From DOZZ01 sp963792655 (lineage in GTDB: Bacteria > Acidobacteriota > Terriglobia > Bryobacterales > Bryobacteraceae), in assembly GCA_963792655.1 (NCBI GenBank), contig CAWBWU010000001.1:682001-746000 (forward strand): a DNA stretch of 64,000 nucleotides, read 5' to 3'. Position 1 is the stretch's first letter; each line of letters opens with the position of its first letter. The translations under genes and the position numbers were made by a program. The notes under the pieces were generated by a model. That model was not told the origin of the DNA. It saw nothing but the letters and a program-made list of their open reading frames with translations, and did not search any database. Below, piece by piece: positions 28,537 to 38,026 of the stretch.

Positions 28537-29873
28537 ATCAGAGCCGCCGGCTCTTCGTCGGGCTCGGCTCAACAGTACCAGGGCTCATTCAGATAAGGCA
28601 CGGTTGCTCGGTCGTGCAAGACGAAACCGGGGTCGGATCCGGCGGCTAAGCGCCATATCTTCTGGAACAGTTCTGTTCGGGTTGCTCGCGGATGTGCACG
28701 GATCAGTGCTTGCACGTCGCGGCAGAGCTGGTCCATGGACGGGTCGGGGTGATCCCACGTCCAAGCTAACTTCTCTGCGTCATAGCCATTTACCAGTTGT
28801 TTGACTTCATCGAGTTCGAGTAACCGTGACCCCGATGGAATCAGCAAGCGAATCGCAAATTGGATAGGAGACACCGCTTCCACTAGATCCAGATCTGCAA
28901 TCGTGCGCAGCAGTTCGAGGTAATCGGATCGGCTGGTCCAAGGCGTAAACGTCACGAACGTCGGGGCCAGCAACAGACCTGCATCGCGTACCAGCTTCAC
29001 TGCTTCCACGAAGTCGGCGCGTGTGTGTCCCTTGTCGAGCCGCTCAAGAACCGCTTCGTCTAACGATTCAACGGCGCTCACGATAAAGAGACAACCGGTG
29101 GCTTTCAATTCGTTCAACGCGTCACGGTGCCGCAGCAGGTGTTCCACTTTAATCGTGACGTCGTAAGTAAGCTGCGGAAACTGGTCATGCAATTCGCGCA
29201 CGAGTGGCAGCGCGTGACCAATGCCGTTGAAGAAATCGGGATCGCCAAAGGTGATGTGCTGCGCGCCGGCGGCTACTTGCTGCCGTATGTCCGAGAGCAC
29301 GACGTTGCGCTGCACCACGCGAAAGGTGCCGTTGTAAATCGGCACCACGGGGCAATGCCGGCAGAGATGTTTACAGCCGCGGCTCGCCTCGGTATAGCCG
29401 ACGCGCTTGGGTGTGCCAAGACCCAGCAGGCGCGGATAGCTGCTCAAGGGCGGCAAACCTCGCCGGTCTGGCGTGATGAACAGCAACCGGTCCAGACCGG
29501 GCGCGGCTGGAGCATTGTCTTCCGCCCAATCCACAAGCCTTTGTTCGAACTCGGCGCCGATGATCGTGCCTACACCCATCGTTTGCAAATGCACTGCATT
29601 CGGCGGCGCGTACAATCCGTAGGCGCAAAGCTTTGCCGCGCCATTCAGCTTTCGCAAGCGGGGCAGCAGTGCCAGCGACTTTTTCGCGGCGGTGTGCATC
29701 GGTAAATAGAGAGCGATTGCTTCGGCGCGAGTAACCGCGGCTGTGGGCAATGCTTCGACCGCGAGGTCCGCAATCTCGACCTGATGACCGCGGCGCGCAA
29801 GCCACGCAGCGGGCGAGGCAATTCCAAACGGAGGATGCCCGAGCTCATAGGTGGAGATCAGCAGGATGCGCAC
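28533..29873 (-). CDS. CUAEP-tail radical SAM selenoprotein with B12-binding-like N-terminus
   Basis: 446 residues if TGA 28569-28571 is read as selenocysteine (Sec435); otherwise a 434-residue product. Residues 1-120 resemble a cobalamin-binding fold (MRILLISTYELGHPPFG). A radical SAM domain follows with Cys167, Cys171 and Cys174 in SRGCKHLCRHC. The frame ends PYLNEPWYC-U-AEP-DEEPAALI and stops at TGA 28533-28535, which overlaps the ATG of the ATP-grasp gene. The C-U-A-E-P tail is what defines the family NCBI calls CUAEP/CCAEP-tail radical SAM (seleno)protein. Reaction is unknown; B12-type radical SAM enzymes often methylate or rearrange unactivated carbons. Confidence 0.85.
28540..28554 (-). 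promoter_or_regulatory. Candidate bacterial SECIS hairpin
   Basis: On the gene strand AGAGCC-GGC-GGCTCT forms a perfect 6-bp stem with a 3-base loop whose first two bases are G. The stem starts 14 bases after the UGA and the loop lies 20-22 bases after it. This fits the known bacterial SECIS pattern: an apical loop 16-37 bases downstream with an early G. It lies inside the tail codons, as bacterial SECIS elements do. Confidence 0.7.
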
Positions 29874-29929
29874 GGGTGCTTACATTATCCCGTGCTTGTT
29901 AAACTTGAGAGAGGCAAACCGTCCACGCC

Positions 29930-30863
29930 ATGGTCGCCACCCAAACTATCACCGAAGAAATTGCAGAGCTGAAGCACGATCGCCGCGCCATTCTGCTGGC
30001 TCACCATTATCAGGAAGCCGAGATACAGGAGATGGCCGATGTCGTCGGCGACAGCCTGGAGCTTGCGCGCAAGGCGCTAGAGCTTCGAGGGCGATGTGAT
30101 TGCGTTTTGTGGCGTCTGGTTCATGGCGGAGACGGCGAAGATGCTGAACCCGGAACGAATCGTGGTGGTTCCTGATGAGAAGGCCAGCTGTTCAGCTGGT
30201 CGAAGGCTGCCCGGCGCAGCCGATTGCGGAGTACCGCCGCCGCAATCCCGACCATGTCATCGTCAGCTACATCAATACTTCGGCCGACGTGAAAGCTGAG
30301 AGCGATATCATCTGCACCTCGCGCAACGCGGTGAAGGTGGTGAACTCCATTCCCGCGGACAAGACCATTCTGTTTCTGCCCGACCGCAACCTGGGTGCTT
30401 ACGTCAAGAAGCAGACCGGCCGTCGAGAACATGAAGATCTGGCAGGGCGCCTGCATCGTGCATGCGACATTTCCGTGGCGGCGTTTGATGGAGACGAAGG
30501 CGGCGCATCCGGATGCCGTTGTGATCGCGCATCCTGAATGCCCGGAGAGCGTGCTGCGTGAAGCGCAGTTCATCGGGTCTACTTCGGCGCTGATCGACTA
30601 CTGCCGCGAAGAGCCCCGCGCGCGAGTTCATCGTGATGACGGAAAGCGGCGTGATGCATTCTTTGCACCGCGATTCGCCGGATAAGCAGTTTTACTTCGT
30701 TGCGAACGAAAACTGCAATTGCAGCGAGTGCCCCTACATGCGCATGAACACGCTTGAGAAGTTGCGCGATTGCCTGCGCGATCTGAAGCCGCGTGTAGAA
30801 CTGCCGCCCTCGATCATGGACCGTGCCCGGTTGCCGATCGAACGCATGCTGGCTCTCAAGTGA
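29930..30863 (+). CDS. nadA: Quinolinate synthase NadA, multiply frameshifted
   Basis: About 310 residues once four surplus bases are removed (near 30084-30085, 30195, 30419-30424 and 30614-30617). NadA condenses iminoaspartate with dihydroxyacetone phosphate to quinolinate for NAD synthesis and carries a 4Fe-4S cluster. Visible pieces in order: AILLAHHYQEAEIQEMADVV, AFCGVWFMAETAKMLNPE, LVEGCPAQPIAEYRR, VSYINTSADVKAESDI, KIWQGACIVHATF, VIAHPECPESVL, ESGVMHSLHRDSPDKQFYF and ENCNCSECPYMRMNTLEKL. Every expected block is there in the right order, so the breaks look like sequence errors. Its stop overlaps the GTG of moaA. Confidence 0.88.
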
Positions 30864-31853
30864 TTGCGCCTCTCACCGACGGCTTCGGACGCGTTCACGA
30901 TAACCTGCGCATCAGCGTCACTGATCGCTGTAATATTCGCTGCTTCTACTGCATGCCCGAAGAGGGCGTGAAGTTCATGCCGCGTGAAGAGATCCTCAGC
31001 TTTGAGGAGATCGAACGTTTCGCGCGGATAGCTGTGAGCCTTGGCGTGAACAAGTTGCGGATTACCGGCGGCGAACCGCTGGTGCGGCGCGACCTTCCCA
31101 CTTTGATTGCAGCGCTTAATCAACATCGACGGCGTTCGCGATCTGGCGTTGACCACCAACGCCGTGCTGCTGGAAGAGCAGGCGCAGGCCCTTTACGATG
31201 CCGGGCTGCGGCGGCTCAATATTCATCTCGACACTCTCGACCGCGCGCGCTTTCAACACATCACGCGGCGCGACGATCTGCCCAAAGTGCTGCGCGGAAT
31301 TGAAGCCGCCCGGCGGCTTGGGTTCGGTCCGATCAAGATGAATGTGGTTGCGGTCAAAGACCTCATCGAGCCCGACATCATCCCGATGGCGAAGTTCTGC
31401 CGCGAGCACGATTTTGAGCCGCGCTTTATCGAGTTCATGCCGCTCGATGCGCAACGCATCTGGGATCGCACGCGGGTGCTGACGGCTGACCAGATCATTC
31501 AAACGATTTCCGAAGAGATATGTCCGCTGATTCCTATTCCGGATGCCGACCTGCGGGCGCCGGCTACGGAATACCGGTATGCCGACGGGCGCGGAACAGT
31601 CGGTTTGATTGCATCAGTCACAAAGCCTTTTTGTTTGAATTGCAACCGGCTGCGGCTGACCTCAGAAGGAAAACTTCGGTATTGTTTGTTTGCAATTGAA
31701 GAGACCGACGTGCGGGCGCTCTTGCGGAGCGGCACGGACGATCAGGTTGGGGATGCCATTCGCGCCAACGTTCGCGGCAAATGGCTGGGGCATGAAATCA
31801 ATAGCGCGGCGTTCGTACCACCGCCGCGGCCCATGTATTCCATCGGGGGATAA
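30860..31853 (+). CDS. moaA: GTP 3',8-cyclase MoaA, frameshifted
   Basis: About 330 residues with one surplus base near 31116-31117 (GCGCTTAATC). MoaA is the radical SAM enzyme that starts molybdopterin synthesis from GTP. The N-terminal cluster motif is CNIRCFYC, followed by KLRITGGEPLVRRDL. The C-terminal second cluster motif is CLNCNRLRLTSEGKLRYC, and the last residues are SIGG. The product cofactor would serve the sulfite-oxidase-fold enzyme at 11.2 kb. The GTG at 30860 overlaps the nadA stop. Confidence 0.92.
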
Positions 31854-31890
31854 GGGTGCTCGCGAGCCATAGGACCCGCGAGCAGGAAGA

Positions 31891-32604
31891 TCAGGAGCGC
31901 AGCCGCTTCCGGGCAGCGAAAGCCAAGCCGATGATAGTGGTGGCCAGCAGGCCGACGGATGCAGGCTCTGGCACCGCGGCAGCCGGCGAGGCGAAGAACG
32001 CGGACTGGATCGAAGAGCCGCCAAAGAGCGGATTTACGGTGAGCTGAAGATTGTCGTAGTCACCCTGCCGGCCGCTATTCAGGATGCCGATGCCGAGCAG
32101 TCCTGAGGCGGTCGAAGGACTGTCCCACGTTACCGTCTGCGTAATGATGCTTCCAGGTGTGATGGATGCGTTCGAGCCGGTAAGGGACGCGACGACATTG
32201 CCGCCCGCCAGTAGTTGCAGTGTGTAGGTGGCGAAGCCGTAGTGGTCGCCGTCCCAGCGCCGCGCGATGTCGACAGAAAACGCGTAATGCATATTCGGAA
32301 TTACTGACGTAGAAAGCGTTTGCGTCAGCACGCCATTCAATTCGTTGCTGTAGGCGAAATTAAGTCCATCCGGCGGCAGTGACCCGAAATAGGTGAGGCT
32401 GGTGTCAGGACGAAAGGTTCCGAATCCCTGGCCGCCGAAGCCGGGCACAGGTCCGTTGTTGAAAGTGCAGTTGACGCAATGGAAGTTATCGAGAGCGATC
32501 GAAGTGTCTTCGAACGAAAAATTGGCGATAGGAACGATATCTGCCGAAGCTACTGATAACAAAGAAAAGATTCCGAGAAGTGGGAGCGCTAACCGTCTGA
32601 GCAT
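31891..32604 (-). CDS. PEP-CTERM sorting domain protein
   Basis: 237 residues with an N-terminal signal (LALPLLGIFSLLSVASA). A central beta-rich region holds a paired Cys (HCVNC) and resembles secreted galactose-binding-like or DUF642-like folds. The C-terminal sorting signal is VPEPASVGLLATTIIG, LAFAARKRLRS: a PEP motif, a hydrophobic stretch and a basic end. This signal is processed by exosortase and typically marks proteins tied to exopolysaccharide. No exosortase gene is in the window. It is divergent from the DUF2721 gene across an AT-rich spacer. Confidence 0.9.
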   Translation of the reverse strand: MLRRLALPLLGIFSLLSVASADIVPIANFSFEDTSIALDNFHCVNCTFNNGPVPGFGGQGFGTFRPDTSLTYFGSLPPDGLNFAYSNELNGVLTQTLSTSVIPNMHYAFSVDIARRWDGDHYGFATYTLQLLAGGNVVASLTGSNASITPGSIITQTVTWDSPSTASGLLGIGILNSGRQGDYDNLQLTVNPLFGGSSIQSAFFASPAAAVPEPASVGLLATTIIGLAFAARKRLRS

Positions 32605-32663
32605 GGCTGTCCTTGAGTCGTGGTCCTCGTATAGCTAGCGCAGTACGAGCGTACCTCTCTTTG

Positions 32664-32681
32664 CAAGTGGAGTACCACTTG
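32664..32681. promoter_or_regulatory. Inverted repeat, possible operator or hairpin upstream of the PEP-CTERM gene
   Basis: CAAGTGG and CCACTTG are perfect 7-base arms separated by AGTA. They lie about 60-77 bases upstream of the PEP-CTERM start in an AT-rich intergenic region. Position and symmetry suit a regulator-binding site, but no regulator can be named. Confidence 0.4.
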
Positions 32682-32757
32682 TAAGCAGAAGAGATAACAG
32701 CTTGATTTTAGAATGTTTAGAATCGCACACCCCATTTCATATGCAAGTATTCGTTCG

Positions 32758-32786
32758 AATTAATTGGATCCATTCCAATTAATTGG
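32758..32786. promoter_or_regulatory. Paired AATTAATTGG direct repeats, possible operator
   Basis: AATTAATTGG occurs exactly twice, at 32758-32767 and 32777-32786, with a 19-base offset (close to two helical turns). The second copy is part of the palindrome CCAATTAATTGG. The site is 36-64 bases upstream of the DUF2721 start, in the most AT-rich spacer of the window. Confidence 0.4.
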
Positions 32787-32821
32787 TTTCAAGTTGTCTT
32801 CGTCTATAAGGAAAAGCAATA

Positions 32822-33308
32822 ATGACGGCAATTGCTCCCTCCAGCCTTGCCAGACAACGCGCCGCTCTCAATCATTGCGGCCGCCGTGTCACCGGTGGTG
32901 ATGATCTCAGCCAACGCCATCCTCACCAGCGGCATCAACGCGCGCCACTCGAACGTCGCGGACCGATTGCGCTCAATGCTTGAGGAGTACCGCCGGGCGG
33001 ACACGACAATAGACCGGCGGCACAGCATTGAACGCCAGTTGCCGCTGTTTCAAAAGCGCATCGCGCACGTCGAAACAGCGAATCAATTGTTGTTCAGCGC
33101 GACGGCGTGCTTTGTCTTCACTGTGATGACCATCAGCGTCGGCTTTTACTCCACCGCTGCGCAGAAGATCTCGCTGCCGTTCTTTCTGAGCGGCGTGCTG
33201 CTGATGCTCGGGGGCGTGCTCGCTGAGGTACTCGAGTTACGCGGCGCGCGTGCAACGTTGCGGATTGAGGTTGCCGATACGCTCGGCTCTACTTCGCATC
33301 GAACGTAA
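32822..33308 (+). CDS. DUF2721-family membrane protein, probably frameshifted near its start
   Basis: About 161 residues. SIIAAAVSPVVMISANAILT, two or three hydrophobic segments (about 15-38, 90-112, 118-140) and a charged central helix (VADRLRSMLEEYRR) match DUF2721; function is unknown. The ATG at 32822 has AAGGA 8 bases before it and reads MTAIAPSSL, then needs to skip one base near 32845-32848 to continue as PDNAPLSII. The total length is then consistent with one extra base. The alternative is a TTG start at 32832 without a ribosome binding site. Confidence 0.7.
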
Positions 33309-34668
33309 TGACCGCGTCGCTCTTGTACAGACGGTAGTTCCGGAAGCTCAGAGCGTTGCGGCCGCAGAGGCGCGTACCGCGCAAGCACGACAGGTTTTCT
33401 GCGGCGATCGGCAGGATATAGCTCTCGCCGCCCAGACGTTCGGGTCCATAGTCGATGGAGGCTTCGACTTTGTCGAGCGGGAACTCAGCCGGAATCGCGT
33501 CCGCCTGGACTTCGATGCGCAGCACGCGCGACGTCTCCTTATCGATCCACACCCGGCCGCTATAGCCGGGCACAATCCACTGCGAGCCCCACCAGATGCG
33601 GTAATCCGAATTCGGCTTGCGCACGATGTACGAATAGGAGATCGCCGTCCGGTTCTCGATGTTGCTCTCGCGCAGCTTCTGGAACTCCGTGCGGCTCGCC
33701 GGCGAGAAGAGGCTCACCAGTGTCGTGCCGAACTCACCGGTCGACCGCGCACCGGGAATATCCATCATGTCTTTGTTGACCAGCTTGTTGTTGATGCGGA
33801 TGTTCTTGTAGTCTTCCTTGCCGGCGCGGTACGTGACGTCCGCCGACACGGTGTCCTGTGCCGTCCAGTTGCGGCCGGATTCGTTGCTTTGGTAGCGCGT
33901 GGTGATCTGTTGCACTTCAAAGTTCGGCAGGGTCGACGTGAAAGCCAGAGCCACTGCTCTGGCCCGTTGCAATACCGGGTCGATTGCACGTTGTTCCGGT
34001 TCAGCGGAAACGGCCGGCATCTCTCGCGTGCGTGTTGCCGAATCGGGCGATGCCGTTGAGGCAATCACGGTTGGTGGCGTCTCGGCTTCGGCAGGATCTT
34101 CGCGCCGTGGCTTCGATTTTGGAACACCGCGCGAGAGTCGCGGCCGGTCCGGATCGCTGGGCGGACCACTTGAATCAGCGGTTGAGTTGGAGCGTGCGGC
34201 AGGCGCGGCGCTTGTCGTAATTTCCATGCTCTCCACCGGGGCCTCCGGTTTCGGTAACGGCTTCAACACAGAGATCAACGTCGCAGTCAGATTCTGGTCA
34301 TCGTCGGAGACGGATTCGATGTGAACGCGGTCGCCGATCTTGAGCGTGTCGGAAGAGATCGACGCACCTTCGCGCTTGAATTGCGTCGCGCCGGTGACCT
34401 TCAGCGTCAGGTACCGCGTGTCATCGGCAAGGATCGTCCACGAAGCATCTTTCACTTCGGTGATGACACCATCGGCATTGACCTTCTTCGACTCGTCCTT
34501 TTCTTCGACCTGCTTCTTCTGGGTGCGCCGCGAGGTTCCTTGCGGCTGACGCTGAGGATAAGGAGACGACGGATAAGGATAAGGCTGGCGCGGAAATGGC
34601 GTTCCGATCTGCGCCGCGGCTGGCGCGGCGCAGATCAACAGGATCGCGGGAAGAAATTTAGCTCTCAC
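33289..34668 (-). CDS. Secreted LolA-like/outer-membrane lipoprotein-sorting-type protein
   Basis: About 459 residues. A signal peptide (LPAILLICAAPAAAQ), a Pro/Tyr/Gln-rich stretch and a DUF5666-like small beta domain (about 60-120, VITEVKDASWTILADD) come first. A disordered Pro/Ser/Thr-rich linker (130-230) leads to a C-terminal beta domain (about 240-455) with NFEVQQITTRYQSN, WTAQDTVSADVTYRAG and GRVWIDKETSRVLRIEVQ. That last part looks like the concave LolA/sorting fold, which is inference. The GTG at 34668 overlaps the TGA of the upstream subtilase. The 20 bases at its end overlap the DUF2721 gene. Confidence 0.7.
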   Translation of the reverse strand: MRAKFLPAILLICAAPAAAQIGTPFPRQPYPYPSSPYPQRQPQGTSRRTQKKQVEEKDESKKVNADGVITEVKDASWTILADDTRYLTLKVTGATQFKREGASISSDTLKIGDRVHIESVSDDDQNLTATLISVLKPLPKPEAPVESMEITTSAAPAARSNSTADSSGPPSDPDRPRLSRGVPKSKPRREDPAEAETPPTVIASTASPDSATRTREMPAVSAEPEQRAIDPVLQRARAVALAFTSTLPNFEVQQITTRYQSNESGRNWTAQDTVSADVTYRAGKEDYKNIRINNKLVNKDMMDIPGARSTGEFGTTLVSLFSPASRTEFQKLRESNIENRTAISYSYIVRKPNSDYRIWWGSQWIVPGYSGRVWIDKETSRVLRIEVQADAIPAEFPLDKVEASIDYGPERLGGESYILPIAAENLSCLRGTRLCGRNALSFRNYRLYKSDAVITFDAK

Positions 34669-37600
34669 TGCACAGACACGTTCACAGGCGGCGACGACAG
34701 TCCGCCTGAGTTGATGATAATCGCCTGCGGGCCAGTGCCTATATTCTGCGGCACAATCACGTTCACCTGGTACAGACCGGAGAAGTTCGGCGCGAGACCG
34801 CTGAACTGAACAACAGCCGCCTGGCCGCCAATCGTTACGGTCGGTGTGCTGACCGAGGTGCTGAGCGGCGCGCCCGACGCGGGCGCACCATCGGCCGGCG
34901 TGTTCGTCACCGGACCTAACGCGTTCGCGAAGATCTGGAGCACATGCCCGCGTTGCACAGGATTCGCCGACGTGACCACGCGATTGTTCTCGTCGAGAGC
35001 AGCAGCCGTCGGAGCGTTCAAGCCAGTGTCGTTGAAGCTGAAGACAGAAGGTGCGGCGTTCACGACCGGCACTGTGATGACGTTGCCTGCCGAGAAGTCG
35101 ATGGTCACTTTGATCTGGACCGAACTCTGGCCCGCCAGTTCCCACGGCACCTGCACGTTCAACTGCGTGGGGCTGACATAGTACATACGGCCCGCATAGC
35201 TGGCGCCATTCACATCGAAGCTAACGAACACCGTGTGCAATGCGAGCGGCAGGAACGGGAACGAATTGACCGCAGTCGAATCCGACAGACCACTGCCAAA
35301 GATCGAGATGTATGAGCCGGGAACAATGCCGTTGCCGGTCTTGAAGCTGGCCGCATCCACCACGCCGGTTGCTGTAATGGTGGGTGACGGACGCGAGAAG
35401 TCGGTAAATGTGGTTCGCAGTGTGCCCGCAGTACCGGTCACCGTGATTGAGCAAGTGCCGCTGACGCAAGGGCTATTGCCGAGCGTGATATTCGCGCCCG
35501 CGATGCCATAAGCGTCAGTGCGCCGGTCAGCGTTAGAGATGACCGCCTGGCCGCCGCCCGTTTTGACCGTGAAGGAAACGGGTAGCGCCGTTACGGGCAC
35601 GCCATACTGATCGATCACTTTGAATGAGATGAAGCCATCAGGGACGGATTGACCGACCGTTCCGGTTTCTGCATCACCCGACAAGTTGATGATGTCGGCA
35701 GGAACGCCGTCACCAACCGCGAACAAGTACGGGATGTGCAGCGGTACGGGGCCTCCGGTGACTTCGATCGCGCCTTCGTAGATGCCCGGTGAAGGCCGCG
35801 TGCCGCCGATCGAAAGTGTCACAGTGCCGGCGCCGCCCGGTGTCAGTGAGAGACTGTTGCGGTCCAGAGACAACGTGGCCGAACCAGTGGAGTTCGTCGA
35901 GTTGATGCTGAACGAGAGCGTTACGCTCGAACCGCTGGTGTTGGTAATCAGGAACTGCTGCGACTTCGACTGCGTGCCACTGGCGAGAGCACCGAACGAC
36001 GCGGTAGCGGGCTCAATGGTGATGGTGTCGGAAACGGCAGCCCCGCCGTCGGCGAGACCCGCTCCCACTTCGAGCACCGACGCCTTGCCGCCAGATGGTG
36101 TGGTGGTGGTGCGTGCCGCGGTATTGACGATTGCGGACTTGACCTGCAATGCCGTAAACGAGGGGTGCTTCTGCTTCACTAGCGCGGCGATTCCCGCGAT
36201 CATCGGTGTGGAGAAGCTGGTGCCATCCGCGACCGCGTAGCCATCGGCACTGTACACCGAGCCATTGGGATCGTACTTCTGCGCGGCCATGTAGACGTTG
36301 GTCCCGACGCCTGCGACGTCCGGCTTGAGCGCGCCCTGGCCGACAGCCGGGCCGCGCGATGAGAACGAAGCGACCACGTTGCCCTGACTGCTGGTCTCGA
36401 TCAGATTCGTTGGAATGGTCGCGGTCAGCGTGGAGCCGCCACCGAGCAGGCTGCGCAACGCGTCGCCGTCCGAAGCACCGATGATGACAGCCGGAATCGC
36501 CGCCGTGGCAAGTCCACCGATGGAAGGCGCGGTGTCATCGCCGGCGTAGTTGGTGAAGATGACTCCAACGGCACCCGCGGCATTGGCGTTCTGCACTTTG
36601 ACTGCGAACGTGCAAGTGCCGCGTTGAATCAGCGCGATCGCGCCGTTGAAGACGCCGGCAGGAAAGCCCGAGCAAGCGAGCGTATCGCCCACCTTCGAGG
36701 CGTCAACGAGAGGCGCGGTCAGATCTTGTGCGGGCCTGACGCTGTCGCCCGGGCTATCCGTGATTTGCCGTAAGTTCGCCGGCACACCACTGCCGTTGAT
36801 GGTCAGCAGACTGGCGAACATGTGCGAGTTCGTCACCGCGGCGACCGTGATGGCATCGGTCGCGACACCAGGGGACGAGATGCTGTCGAGCGTCGACGTG
36901 AGTTGTCCGGTGTGCCCTTCGTTGCCTGCAGCAATGGCAACTACCATGCCGCTCTTGATCGCATTTTCGACCGTGACCGATTCGATATCGCAAGGCACGC
37001 CGGGAGGGTTCTGCGAGCCGCACGCGGAGCCCGTATCCGCCGGTCCCGAAAAGGCCGGTCCACCGAGCGAGAGCACCGCCACGTTCATGCCATCGTTCAC
37101 CGCATCTTCCAAAGCAGTGTCGATGCTTTGCGAACTGGCATAGTCGTTGATCTCGGCGGAACCGAAGATCTTGTAGTTACCAAGGTAAGCGCGGGGTGCA
37201 ACGCCGGTGATGGTTGCGAGTGGTCCGGTGCTGGTCTCGCCCGCCGCTACTGAGGCGAGAGCAGTGCCATGGCCGGAGAGATCGCGCGCGGAATAATCGT
37301 CGGGGCGCGACTGGGTTGGATCGCTCCCTACCAGCTGGTCGACATAACTGCGCGCCACGATGATCTTGTTGTTGGTGTACTGGCAATCGGCAGGCTTGCA
37401 GATAGGGAATCCGGAGGGGACCGTGAGCGATGGATCCTGAAAGGCCGGGTGCGTGTTGTCGATGCCCGAGTCCAGAATGCCGATTTTCATTCCCAGACCC
37501 GCGTTGCTCACGCCACCCAACTGGCTCCATGCGGCGGGCACGTTCAGAAGGTCGAGGGCTTTATTCAGCACCGGCTTGTAGAGACGTACAGGGACCACGC

Positions 37601-37961
37601 CGATCACTCCGGGCATGGCGCTCAATTCGGCGACTTGCTCGCGCGTCGCTTTGACGAACACTGCGTTCAGCAGGTGCTGCATCGAGCCGGTGACCTGATA
37701 GTGGCGCTGTTCAAGCGCATCGCGCAGGGAAGACTGGTGCGCAAGGATGCTTTGCCGCAGACCAGCGGCCTGCAGGGTATGAGGCGCGGCCATCATGCCG
37801 GCGCGGCTCAGCGACTCAGCGACTGGCGGATCCTGCAGAATCAGAGCGTACTTTGTGACTTCCGGTTGGGCAGCGGGAAGCAGCGGCGTAAGGATACACG
37901 AAAGGACAAGGACCAGTCCGGAGACACGGAGCATGAAGTTTGGGACGCTTGTCGTTTTCAT
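34665..37961 (-). CDS. Secreted subtilisin-like serine protease (S8) with PA and TIGR03437 domains
   Basis: 1098 residues. A signal peptide (GLVLVLSCILTPLLPA) and an I9-like propeptide (about 35-130) come first, then the S8 catalytic domain with Asp164 (GILDSGID), His231 (SGHGTALAS), oxyanion Asn347 (AAGNEG) and Ser582 (DGTSFSTP). A protease-associated domain is inserted at about 410-510. It is followed by Ig-like modules (650-860) and the Solibacter C-terminal domain TIGR03437 (about 870-1095, GNGIVPGSYISIFGSGLSD). An extracellular protease. A paralogue lies 65 bases upstream in the same direction. Confidence 0.94.
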   Translation of the reverse strand: MKTTSVPNFMLRVSGLVLVLSCILTPLLPAAQPEVTKYALILQDPPVAESLSRAGMMAAPHTLQAAGLRQSILAHQSSLRDALEQRHYQVTGSMQHLLNAVFVKATREQVAELSAMPGVIGVVPVRLYKPVLNKALDLLNVPAAWSQLGGVSNAGLGMKIGILDSGIDNTHPAFQDPSLTVPSGFPICKPADCQYTNNKIIVARSYVDQLVGSDPTQSRPDDYSARDLSGHGTALASVAAGETSTGPLATITGVAPRAYLGNYKIFGSAEINDYASSQSIDTALEDAVNDGMNVAVLSLGGPAFSGPADTGSACGSQNPPGVPCDIESVTVENAIKSGMVVAIAAGNEGHTGQLTSTLDSISSPGVATDAITVAAVTNSHMFASLLTINGSGVPANLRQITDSPGDSVRPAQDLTAPLVDASKVGDTLACSGFPAGVFNGAIALIQRGTCTFAVKVQNANAAGAVGVIFTNYAGDDTAPSIGGLATAAIPAVIIGASDGDALRSLLGGGSTLTATIPTNLIETSSQGNVVASFSSRGPAVGQGALKPDVAGVGTNVYMAAQKYDPNGSVYSADGYAVADGTSFSTPMIAGIAALVKQKHPSFTALQVKSAIVNTAARTTTTPSGGKASVLEVGAGLADGGAAVSDTITIEPATASFGALASGTQSKSQQFLITNTSGSSVTLSFSINSTNSTGSATLSLDRNSLSLTPGGAGTVTLSIGGTRPSPGIYEGAIEVTGGPVPLHIPYLFAVGDGVPADIINLSGDAETGTVGQSVPDGFISFKVIDQYGVPVTALPVSFTVKTGGGQAVISNADRRTDAYGIAGANITLGNSPCVSGTCSITVTGTAGTLRTTFTDFSRPSPTITATGVVDAASFKTGNGIVPGSYISIFGSGLSDSTAVNSFPFLPLALHTVFVSFDVNGASYAGRMYYVSPTQLNVQVPWELAGQSSVQIKVTIDFSAGNVITVPVVNAAPSVFSFNDTGLNAPTAAALDENNRVVTSANPVQRGHVLQIFANALGPVTNTPADGAPASGAPLSTSVSTPTVTIGGQAAVVQFSGLAPNFSGLYQVNVIVPQNIGTGPQAIIINSGGLSSPPVNVSVQ

Positions 37962-38026
37962 GCCGTTTCAAGATCGTCGGGTGGGCCCGCTCCATTGCTG
38001 TCGTGGCGTCGGTTAAGTAACCCGGA

